DNA of 64,000 bases, taken from contig NC_079880.1 of NCBI RefSeq assembly GCF_029227915.1, positions 32,979,501 to 33,043,500 on the forward strand. The letters are read 5' to 3'. A program made the position numbers and the translations under genes. Origin of the DNA: Hydractinia symbiolongicarpus (Eukaryota > Cnidaria > Hydrozoa > Anthoathecata > Hydractiniidae). This document shows positions 38,577-47,143 of the stretch, piece by piece. The notes under the pieces are model-generated. The model did no database searches. It saw nothing but the letters and a program-made list of their open reading frames with translations, and had not been told where the DNA came from. Within the stretch, counting starts at the first letter, position 1, and each line of letters starts with the position of its first letter.

Positions 38577-39550
38577 GAGGAAACAGAAAAGCTAAGTCAA
38601 ATCTATTAACAACCCGAACATCTCTGGACTGGACGCAAAGCCATCAAACTACTCCCTTAGCAGAATGGTTTCTCTAAGAAGCGTGTTACTCACTGGTTGA
38701 CTCGGCAACTTGCTTGGCTCAGACATATCAAAGGCCCCAAACGCATCAACTACCCACATTTAACTATTACAAAGCCGAATGAAATGTATCAATTTGATTT
38801 GCTCTATATGCCCCATGACAAGTTGTATGGAAACACCTATAAATATATTCTCACGGGCATTGACGTAGCCTCGCGGTACAAGCCGACAAGGCCATTGAGA
38901 ACGAAGAAAGCCAGCGAAGTCGCTGACATGCTCAAAGACATATACAAGGCCGGACCTCTGCGTTATTCGAGTATATTCCATTGCGACAACGGCTCCGAGT
39001 TCAAGTCTGCCGTGAGCAAGCTTCTAGAAAGCAAAGGTGTCGAGATCAGGAGGGCAACTACCAAATACCACCACACTTACACGGCGTTCGTCGAAAGCTA
39101 CAACAAGGTGCTCGCGGAGAAGCTCTTCAAACCTCAAGATGCGCAAGAGCTGGTCACTGACAAGCAAAGTAGTACATGGGTGAAACATTTGTACACTATC
39201 GTGAAAGATTTGAACAACACCAAGACAGCCATGATTGGTACGAAACCTTCGAAAGCGATCAAACTGGAGGTGCCGCTTGCGAAAAGCGAAGGCCATCCTC
39301 AAGACAAACCTCTACCTGATGACGGCCTATACTTTTATTTGCTGCAGCATGAGAAGAGCATGGTGATGCTAAAAGACGAGCAACAGATGCTTGGTGGAGC
39401 AAAAAGACGTATAGACTCGATCGTATTGTGACAGGTACCCGATTCCTCTACTACTTGGCAGATGGGCCTGATCGAAGCGTTGTGTCGGAGGAGCTTATGC
39501 TAGTACCAGAGGGTGTTAAAGTACCTCCAGAGCATGTAAAAGAATGGTAA
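38577..39550 (+). pseudogene. int: retroviral-type integrase, outer copy
   Basis: Same family as 29132-28140. Core residues FDLLYMP, CDNGSEFKS and FVESYNKVLAEKLF are intact. In-frame TAA near 38610 and TAG at 38658-38660; the TAG aligns with the second TAG of the inner copy. A frame change near 39370 precedes the C-terminal module (TYRLDRIVTGTRFLYYLADG). Several residues missing near 39270 relative to the inner copy. Not translatable as one chain. Confidence 0.88.
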
Positions 39551-39582
39551 ATTTCTCAATTCGGATGGCCATTTTATCAAGC

Positions 39583-39597
39583 TCCCCGTAGCGGGGA
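39583..39597 (+). terminator. stem-loop downstream of outer integrase
   Basis: TCCCCG and CGGGGA arms with a 3-base loop, 33 bases after the integrase stop; equivalent to 27918-27940 in the inner element. Confidence 0.5.
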
Positions 39598-39626
39598 ACT
39601 TGCTCAGTTAATACTTGTAAGCGTAT

Positions 39627-39653
39627 TTAACGTGAACCTATGGTTCACGTTAA
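39627..39653. terminator. stem-loop between convergent genes
   Basis: Perfect 12-base arms TTAACGTGAACC and GGTTCACGTTAA with loop TAT, between the integrase stop (39550) and the stop of the acidic gene (39676). Confidence 0.55.
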
Positions 39654-39675
39654 TACCTACTCGAGCAACATCCCT

Positions 39676-40263
39676 TTAATCATCGTCGGAGTCATCATCG
39701 CTGGAGTTAACCGGATGAAGGCGCGTATAATCATAAGTATGTAGGGTGTAGAATGGATAGCCATAGACGATTCCCTTGATAACATTAGGCTCGCTATCAA
39801 GGTCGATGATGTCAATCAATGCTCTGTCATCGAATTAAATGTTGAGTATGTCGCCAATTTTCTTTAGGTCTGCTAGATCCGAGAGCATTAAGTCCTTATT
39901 CTTGATGATCTCGTAGCAGAGCATGCCCAACTTTTTCACCTTATTGGAGACGATATCCAAACCCCGGTCCTCAATATCGTCCTCGAGCACTTCATCGTCG
40001 AGATCCTCTTCTATATATTCCGTCGGGATTGTCGCCCATGGTTTTTCGCCCGAGGCTACTCTGTCTAAAAGCTCGTCATCATCCGGACATACAAAACCTT
40101 CATAGTACTCCCCATCTCTAAATCTAAAATGCTCCAAACACTGTGAACAATAACCGGTAGTAGACCCTGCCTTAATGCAGCATCGCAGCACGGGCACTCG
40201 AACATCGTAAAGGTTTTTAAATTGTTGGCTCTGTACATGGGCTTCCATCTTTTTCTTTGACAT
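39676..40263 (-). pseudogene. acidic Cys-containing protein of outer Polinton, one in-frame TAA
   Basis: 195 codons from ATG 40263. Cys cluster (VLRCCIKAGSTTGYCSQC, residues about 24-41), then strongly acidic segments (EEDLDDEVLEDDIED) and, after TAA 39835-39837, a continuing frame to DDDSDDD at the end. Not recognised. Located between BRO and integrase; absent from the inner Polinton. Acidic, Cys-bearing composition would suit a DNA-mimic or zinc protein, but that is a guess. Confidence 0.5.
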
Positions 40264-40316
40264 TTGACTACCTTTTAACATACAGCTGAAGTGGCCAAGG
40301 AGCATCATCAGGCGTG

Positions 40317-40344
40317 TTTTTGTGGCTTTGATAACCCACAAAAA
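40317..40344 (-). terminator. gene-end stem-loop after BRO gene
   Basis: Perfect 9-base arms TTTTTGTGG and CCACAAAAA, just beyond the BRO stop at 40355. Confidence 0.6.
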
Positions 40345-40354
40345 ATGTGCGCGC

Positions 40355-41282
40355 TCACTTGATATCAATGTCAAACAGCTGTACGACCGGCTTAAGGGGC
40401 ATATATGTCGTTCCACGTGCCCCTCCTCTGCAAATTTGTTAAACGCGTGAATACTATTGACGTTATCGATCACCACAATCTCTTCAGACTTAGGGTATTG
40501 ATCCTTGAACCATCTTTTTTTGGTGGGTAAAGCACGTCTTTGTACGCGTGCGCAGTAATATGGGAGGTGATGGTACTCGTAATCGTCAGGAGTCGTATAT
40601 TTACGATAAATCATGATCACATTTTCTTTTAGGGGATCTTAGCATGTGGCACATACCTTTCACGAATTCTCGCATTTTCCTGACTCTGTGCTTCGAACTG
40701 TCTATCTTTTTCCTCAAGATCATCATTCAACACCACAAGCTGTCTATCCCTGTCCTCGAGATCATCATTAAGCAGTGCTAGGGCCATATCTCTTTCTTCG
40801 ATGGCCACGTTCTTTGCTTCAAGAGATTGAGTAAGCTTTTCCATTTCTCTGGGGAGTACCTCCTCTACAACCCACCCCAGGAATGGTTTGGCCTCGGGTC
40901 TGCCACATCTTAAGAGGAGGCAATAAAGTCCTGCTTCTGTCAGTAAAACCGTGTCTTGATGAAGCAGGTCAATATTGAACTGCTTATGCAGAGCATTTTT
41001 AACGTCTTTAAACCATATTGTATACTCTTTAGGAACATGGGTCCGAACCGCCCTCCTGCCATTGTCATTATCCGTATACTCAATGGCTCTAACAACATCG
41101 TGGGCCACGAGGAATTGCCCTTTACCCTTTACGGGGAAGGATCGTACTTGTTTTCCTTTAAAAAAATCAACCACAAGAGACAGATCTACTTGTAATTTTT
41201 TGATCCGGGAATCATGCCTGCTAGGACGGTGCTCGTGATTTTTGCTGCTCCAGAAGAGCAACAAAACATGTGACTTAGTCAT
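40355..41282 (-). pseudogene. BRO-N family protein with coiled coil, outer Polinton
   Basis: BRO-N domain (VVDFFKGKQVRSFPVKGKGQ, FLVAHDVVRAI, LLTEAGLYCLLLR, FLGWVVEEVLP; residues about 30-150). A coiled coil with a DLEDRDRQLVVLNDDLEEKD repeat follows, then a TAA near 40637 and a frame change. The C-terminal domain begins IYRKYTTPDD and ends in another frame (MPLKPVVQLFDIDIK). BRO proteins are DNA-binding proteins common in baculoviruses and other large DNA viruses. The start is uncertain: the ATG at 41282 lies just outside the stem-loop of the neighbouring gene, whose sequence would be translated. Confidence 0.8.
41239..41266 (-). terminator. gene-end stem-loop after second BRO-like gene
   Basis: TTTTTGCTGCTC and GAGCAACAAAA arms with a 5-base loop and one mismatch, about 10 bases beyond the stop at 41275. 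Confidence 0.55.
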
Positions 41283-41755
41283 ATAGCGGTGGAGCACCTA
41301 GGTTGTACAAGTCATCTCGAGTAAGATCGATCAGTTTGAAGTGGCCTCTGTTTCGCTCGACGAGTCCTACTTCCTCAAACCTGTTGAAGGCCCGTACAAA
41401 GTTGTGTTTGTCAATGACGACAGTCTCTTCATCTTTAGACTTTCAATTTCTCTTTAAACCAACTCCTTATGCTGCGTATATCGAGTCTTTGAACACGCTG
41501 GAACATATACGGGAGACGATGATACTCGTCATCGTCAGGTGTGGTATGTTTACGGTAAATTACGATCACATTACCCTGCCCAGGATCCTGCGCGCTGCAT
41601 CTTTTTCGAAGAGTCTCAATTTCCCGGGACTGTTCTAAAATGTATTGATCGATATCTTCGAGCTCACCCTCCTGCAGTGCGATGGTCGCGTCCTTTTCTT
41701 TTATTAAATTACGCTGCTCCTCAAGTTTCCTCTGTAATTTTGCAAGACAAGACAT
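41275..41755 (-). pseudogene. BRO C-terminal-like paralogue with coiled coil
   Basis: Starts MSCLAKLQRKLEEQ, coiled coil, then IYRKHTTPDDDEYHRLPY as in the neighbouring BRO gene. After a frame change near 41440 it continues ETVVIDKHNFVRAFNRFEEV and ends GAPPLYD. No BRO-N domain. It is probably a partial duplicate of the BRO gene, and its intact ending shows what the neighbour's C-terminal domain looks like. Confidence 0.7.
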
Positions 41756-41812
41756 TTTTTATCTTAAAAGTTCTCAATCAGGGATCGTGTATGCATGGAC
41801 TGTGCTCTATGT

Positions 41813-41838
41813 TTTTGTGGCTCGATCGAGCAACAAAA
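41813..41838 (-). terminator. gene-end stem-loop after small coiled-coil gene
   Basis: TTTTGTGGCTCGA and TCGAGCAACAAAA arms, one mismatch, about 26 bases after the stop at 41864. Confidence 0.55.
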
Positions 41839-41863
41839 CTTTTAGCGCCGTAACACCCGGGTA

Positions 41864-42058
41864 TTAATATTTCATCATATACTGGATCATGATAAGAGCC
41901 AACGACGAGACGATTAAAGCAATCCGGTTGTTGTATTTACCTCTCAGATTCATCCTATACAGCTCCCGATCTCTTTCCTCGAGATTTGCTTCCAAGTCCT
42001 CAATTGTTTCCTCCAATTTCCGGATCTCTTCCTCTCGTAATTTTTCGATACAAGACAT
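41864..42058 (-). CDS. small coiled-coil protein with C-terminal membrane anchor
   Basis: 64 residues, open. Starts MSCIEKLREEEIRKLEETIE, a charged coiled coil, and ends in a hydrophobic segment (IALIVSSLALIMIQYMMKY). The MSCxxKL start resembles the BRO-like paralogue next to it. Not recognised; between ATPase and BRO genes in the outer element only. Confidence 0.55.
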   Translation of the reverse strand: MSCIEKLREEEIRKLEETIEDLEANLEERDRELYRMNLRGKYNNRIALIVSSLALIMIQYMMKY

Positions 42059-42132
42059 ATCTATTTAGTTGAAGGTCGAGGCAAAATGCTCCAAATTTCA
42101 GTTGTAATGGCCGAGTGCAACTAATGTCTGCC

Positions 42133-42723
42133 TCACTCCAAAATTTTCCAGGTCCGAGGATGCTCCAGTCTCACGTACAAGCAAGCATGTTTCGACTTCC
42201 TGAGCTGGGTCTTGATCGACTCCCAGTCACTGATCATGTTCGTCTCTTCATCCACCAGCTTCATATCGCTGCGTTCGTGCGGGTACCACATGAACAGCTG
42301 CTTCTTTTGCCTTCGCAGATTCTTTGGGATAACCGTGTAACTTTGAGTGACGAGCCATAGGCTGTGTTTTCTGTGCCTACCCGAGATAGCGAGTTCGAGC
42401 AAGTGCTGCCGCTTTTTATCGAGACTTATCATGTCATCGATAATGAACAAGCTCTCTTCAACCGCAAGCAACTTCGATAGGTCTTTGTTCCATTCAAATA
42501 ACTGGTCACCCGGCTCTATAAGGAACACATAGTCATCTTGCCACAGTGAGGCTCTCTCGACGTATGTCCTATTCCAGCGGATGGTGGGACAGAGGATGAC
42601 AACGTTGAAGAAATAGTGCTTGTACTCGTTCTCGAGTAAGTCCAAGACTCTATGAGTTTTGCCACAGCTTGTAGGTCCCGTGAAGATGCTCATGCACGGA
42701 TTTTTCACGATGTCTAGTGTCAT
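42133..42723 (-). CDS. FtsK/A32-type genome-packaging ATPase, outer copy
   Basis: 196 residues, intact despite the decay around it. Walker A GPTSCGKT (residues 16-23), Walker B LFIIDDM, LVTQSY sensor-like segment. Clearly related along its whole length to the inner ATPase (27131-27727). Same order of neighbours: small conserved membrane protein upstream. Confidence 0.93.
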   Translation of the reverse strand: MTLDIVKNPCMSIFTGPTSCGKTHRVLDLLENEYKHYFFNVVILCPTIRWNRTYVERASLWQDDYVFLIEPGDQLFEWNKDLSKLLAVEESLFIIDDMISLDKKRQHLLELAISGRHRKHSLWLVTQSYTVIPKNLRRQKKQLFMWYPHERSDMKLVDEETNMISDWESIKTQLRKSKHACLYVRLEHPRTWKILE

Positions 42724-42758
42724 TTAGTGCCTAAGGCAGACACAAACCTTGGATGTAC

Positions 42759-43010
42759 TTACTTAGGGTTTGGAACGATAGATGCAGGGATCCACCCTTT
42801 GGAGACGGCCATCTCACGGCTTTCCCGTCCGGCTGTGAAGTATGCCACCATTTTCATCACCTCGCTTGTATTCAACTTGGACGAAGGACTCGAGATCCCA
42901 AGGAACCTCTTGCCAACCATAGCGTAAGCAAATGTAAAGCCTAGGTCCACGACTGTTTCATACACCATGTCGATGATTTCCTTCTCTTTGGGGGTCACAT
43001 TGGAACTCAT
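42759..43010 (-). CDS. small conserved protein with hydrophobic segments, outer copy
   Basis: 83 residues, open; upstream TATAATATAAACATG. Hydrophobic segments near residues 22-35 (GFTFAYAMVGKRFLG) and 50-60 (VMKMVAYFTAG), ending SKGWIPASIVP. Homologue of 26868-27110. Confidence 0.75.
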   Translation of the reverse strand: MSSNVTPKEKEIIDMVYETVVDLGFTFAYAMVGKRFLGISSPSSKLNTSEVMKMVAYFTAGRESREMAVSKGWIPASIVPNPK

Positions 43011-43024
43011 GTTTATATTATAGA

Positions 43025-43291
43025 TTATATCATCTTAAAAAAGTCGAAAGCGGGCTTGGCTTGAGGCTTTGAAGGTTGATGCTGCTCTGGTGCACGTGTT
43101 TCGGCATGCTGTTGATCCGCTACGGGCTGCTTACGCGTAAGGTAGTAGACACCAGCAACTGCTATGCAAGCAAGTACGACAAGGCCTCCACCAATGTATA
43201 AACTGCCTGACTGTATAGAAGTGCCTCCTGGAGAGGTTTTAACTGTAGATTCTACAGCACCTTCTTGTTGCTTCAGATCTTCCTTTGTTAT
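43025..43291 (-). pseudogene. small membrane protein, outer copy, C-terminal part cut by BEL insertion
   Basis: Membrane segment (LYIGGGLVVLACIAVAGVYY) and a Gln/Pro-rich tail ending FDFFKM, homologous to 26534-26857. The apparent start at 43297 is a GTG created by the retrotransposon boundary. The N-terminal codons lie at 49568-49462. Confidence 0.85.
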
Positions 43292-43295
43292 ATCC
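43292..43295. repeat. left target-site duplication of BEL element (ATCC)
   Basis: ATCC here and at 49458-49461 flank the two LTRs. Removing one copy restores the reading frame of the Polinton gene, which confirms the boundaries. Confidence 0.8.
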
Positions 43296-43480
43296 ACAAT
43301 TATAATCAGAGGACTGTATAATAAGAATACGAGGTTTCGGGGGTATCAACCGAAGAGAACAACCTCGTTCAACAAGAAGTAAAATCTAATTAAGCTCTTC
43401 AAAAATATAAACAGAAAAATATATACAAAAGTGAGCGCACGTGTAAAGGTCACGTGTTCAAGTCACATGGTCAATTCAAC
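43296..43480 (-). repeat. BEL 3' LTR
   Basis: 185 bp, identical to 49273-49457 by eye. On the minus strand it starts (T)GTTGAATTGACC. The PPT-like GGGGGAA precedes it. Confidence 0.9.
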
Positions 43481-43515
43481 ATTCCCCCAGTTGACGGAGG
43501 TCAAAACTTGTCATC

Positions 43516-46500
43516 TTAAATGTTTACAATCTCAAGATCCTTTTCATCAACAAATGTTATCTTTGATTCAGCTAACTGATCGTTTTGTGTAACTGATTGT
43601 TCATCAATAAATTGTATTGCTGGTTCTGTTGATTCATCGTTTGGAATAATACACTGTTCAAACGGTATCAATTTATTGATCGGTCGCCGTAAATTTGATC
43701 GTCTGTCTTGATCATTTTTGCATTGTACTATCGCTGCACGTATTTTTCCATCTTTTCCCTTCAACGTTTCTTTTATTCGACCAATTCGCCATTGTGATCG
43801 TGGCATTCTATCATCAGCAACAACAACTACGTCGTCAACGTTTGGAATTAAACATTTATTGAAACGACTATTCTTCAATTTGTGGAATTCTCGTAATTCT
43901 GTGACGTATTCGTCACGCCATCTATTCCAAAAGTGTGTCAGTAATCGGTTTACGTTTTCTTTCCGTTTGACACTCATATCAGCCGAGAGATCTTCAGGTA
44001 TTAAGTTGTTCTCATCTGCTTTCGTGTTTAATTTTCTTCCATACATAAGATGATTAGGTGTTAATGGTTCTTCATTAAGTTCTTCATATATGTACGTTAA
44101 TGGTCTGTTATTTAGTATAAATTCAATTTCAGTTAGTATCGTTAAAAGTTCCTTATACTTCAGGCGACTATTGCCCAGAACTTTCTTCAGTGGTCTTTTG
44201 ACTGATTTGACCAAACGTTCGAAGAATCCGCCTTGCCAAGGGGCAGACTCAATATTAAATTTCCAATTAATATTTTTACTAGCAGCAAAGTTTTGTACGT
44301 CTTCGCTAATAAAACATTTACCATTGTCAGATAAAATGAAGTTCGGTGCTCCTTTTCGAGCAATAAATCGTTTCAGAACTTCTATACATTCAGGTCCAGA
44401 AGAATTCGAAGCTAAGTCTAAATGAATAGCTCTAGTACTCGCACACGTTATAAGAACTATCCAAGCTTTATACATATCTGGTTCTTCGTTAAAAACATTT
44501 TTTACAAATAAAGGACCAGCATAGTCGATGCCAACTACTTCAAATGACATGTTATCTTGTAATCTACTCTTCGGTAATGATGGAGGATCTGGGTACGGAT
44601 ATGGTTTGTTCTCGTACCTTCGGCACTTTTGACATGTACGAATAAAATTTCTAACAACATTTCTACCAGATGGAATCCAAAATTCTCTTCTAAGTTCTGT
44701 GAGTGTTATTTTTGTGCCATAATGCTTCACAGATTCATGCACATGTCGAATGATTAATTTTGTTAGATAAGAGTCTGGTACTAACAGAATAGGATACCTG
44801 GAGTTATATGGTACAGGAGCATTTCCTAACCGACCCCTGCACCTCAGCAAAAAATCTGTGTCTTCAAATAAATCCAGGTTCTTTTCCCAATGTTTAAATT
44901 TCTTGTGTCTTTTCACATCTTCTTGAGCATCTTTGATGATTACCAATCTTGCATGACCAATTTCTTCGGCTGATAGCCTCTTATAATTAAAATTTTTTCT
45001 ATCTTCTTTCTTCTTTTTTACATTACTTATAAATCTCATCACATAAGCTGTGACGTGTACTAATTTATCAAAACTACTGTATTTTTTTATATCAATTATG
45101 TTACGAATACCCGGTATAATTGGGAAATTCGTGTTTACACTATCCAAGACATTTTCATTGGCAGTAGAAACATCACATACAGTATCATACACTTCATCAG
45201 ACACAGGAGTAGTAGAAGACATAACATTATCACAAACATTCTCAGACACAGTATCAGTAGAAATAATAGATAGATTTTCAGACACAGTAATATTTTTTAG
45301 TTCATTATTTAATGTTTGAACTTTTTCTTCTTTTCTAACTTCTTCTTTTGTCATGTCATCACTAATAAACTTATCACCAGGTTTAAGGTGTGGCCAGTGG
45401 GTTTCAAGTAAAGTTAGAAACGTGGGTCCACTGAACCACAAAGAATTCAATTCAGAGGGGGAGCAACCCCTAGATACTATATCTGCAGGGTTGTCTTTCG
45501 ATGGTACTAAACACCATTTGCCAGATGCAGTCAGTTTTCTAATTTCCTCTAAGCGGTTTTGAACAAAGGTTTTATAATCTTTGTTATCGTTTTTAATCCA
45601 TGAATATGCAATAGTTGAATCAGTCCAATAGAAAATATTGTCAATATTATACACATTCCATAATTCCTTTTTTAAAACGTCCATTAATCTAGCTAGCACC
45701 AAAGTGCCTAAAAGTTCAATTCGTGGTATAGTGGTATTTGTTAATGGTTTAATTCTTGATTTTGAACTCAAAAGTGCAGTTTTAACTTTACCAGACTTGT
45801 AAGTAAATCGAATGTATACACAACATCCATAAGCAATTTTAGAGCCATCAGAAAATCCATGTAATTCAATGTTTTCAAATTGATCATTTTCATCTTTATA
45901 AGCATAAAGTCTGTCAATATTTAAAGTTTCAGTGTCAAAGCTAGTACAAATTTCATTCCATCTTTGTAAAAATTCACCTTCTAAAGGTTGATCCCAGTCA
46001 AATTTTGCAACACACAAATCTTGGAACAATACTTTAATTGTCACAACAATAGGGTTAATTATCCCTAGTGGATCATAGATACTAGCTAAAAAATGCATGA
46101 TATTTCGCTTCGTAGTAGGCAATTTTATGTTCTTCAGCATGTCAGAAAAATTGAAATTAATTTCGTCAGAGAGTTTGTTCCATTCAAGTCCCAAAACTTT
46201 AATAGTGGGTTGAAATTTGATTTCAGTTTCATCCTGAGTACTATTGACGATGTTCTCAAGCATTTTGGAGTTAGAGTTAAACTTTCTCAAATTAAACCCT
46301 CCTTCACTGAGCCTCTCCTGACACTTCGTGTAAAAACACAAAGCATCAGAATCATTAACGCCACCCGCAGTCAAATCATCAACATGCAGAGATTCAAGTA
46401 ACTTCTGCACAAATTGCGGATCACATTCAACATAACCGTGTAAATGAAAAATCAAAGTTGCAGACAGAAGAAATGGAGAACAAGTGGCTCCAAAGACTAC

Positions 46501-47143
46501 TCGGCAGAATCTATAATCAGCTAGCGCGTTATTTTCAAACTTTTGATCATCAAAATTATTCACATCGTCGTACCAGATAAATCGGAGTAAATTACGATCT
46601 TCAGGTGATACCGATATTTGATGGAAGGCTTTTTCAATGTCACCAGTTATTGCGATATTATACGCTCTAAATCGTAACAACACTCCAAACAATGAAGTGT
46701 TCAGTGATGGACCGGTATATAAACATTCATTTAGCGATCGACTATCTTTATGCTTTGCGCTAGCATCGAAGACTATACGTACTTTCGTTTATTTCTGTTA
46801 GGTTTAATAACAGCTCTGTGGGGGAGATAATGGGTTTCCCCAACACCAGGGCTTTCTGTCGTCTTTTCAATGATACCGCTGTCCAATTGTTCTTTAAATA
46901 TATCGTCGTATGTTTTCAATAATTCGGTATTGTTTTTTAATTTATTAAACTGTGATCGGAGGCGGTCTTTAGCTAGTGAATAGTTATCCTCAATGAACAT
47001 TTTATCACCTTTCACTGGTAGCCTCACTTCGTAATGATGATCTTTAAATTTTATTTCATCCGTGAATTTGTCGTAAATACTAGGTTCTTCGGAGGAAATC
47101 CCTAAACTTTCCAAGTTTAGGGATTTCCTCCGAACGAACAAAT
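43516..47143 (-). pseudogene. pol: BEL pol: reverse transcriptase, RNase H, integrase (frameshifted)
   Basis: The N-terminal block (47141-46773) ends at a stop. After a one-base loss near 46790 the frame with KVRIVFDASAK continues to 43516. Reverse transcriptase shows ITGDIEKAFHQISV and the active site LHVDDLTAGG; RNase H shows ELHGFSDGSKIAYG and WTDSTIAYSWI. Integrase shows a zinc-binding segment (HVHESVKHYG, then CQKCRR) and core GIDYAGPL, ILSDNGKCF and APWQGGFFERLVKS. From 46692 down the 1,058-codon frame is intact. The break between gag-pro and pol lies in a palindrome (47088-47134). Confidence 0.93.

Noticed and set aside
15012-43000. Alternative genetic code (TAG/TAA as Gln) to explain in-frame stops in the Polintons
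   Set aside because: TAG, TAA and TGA all occur as private stops and align to different residues (Gln, Met, Cys, Trp, Glu, Tyr), and other genes use stops normally. Only the two shared sites remain unexplained.
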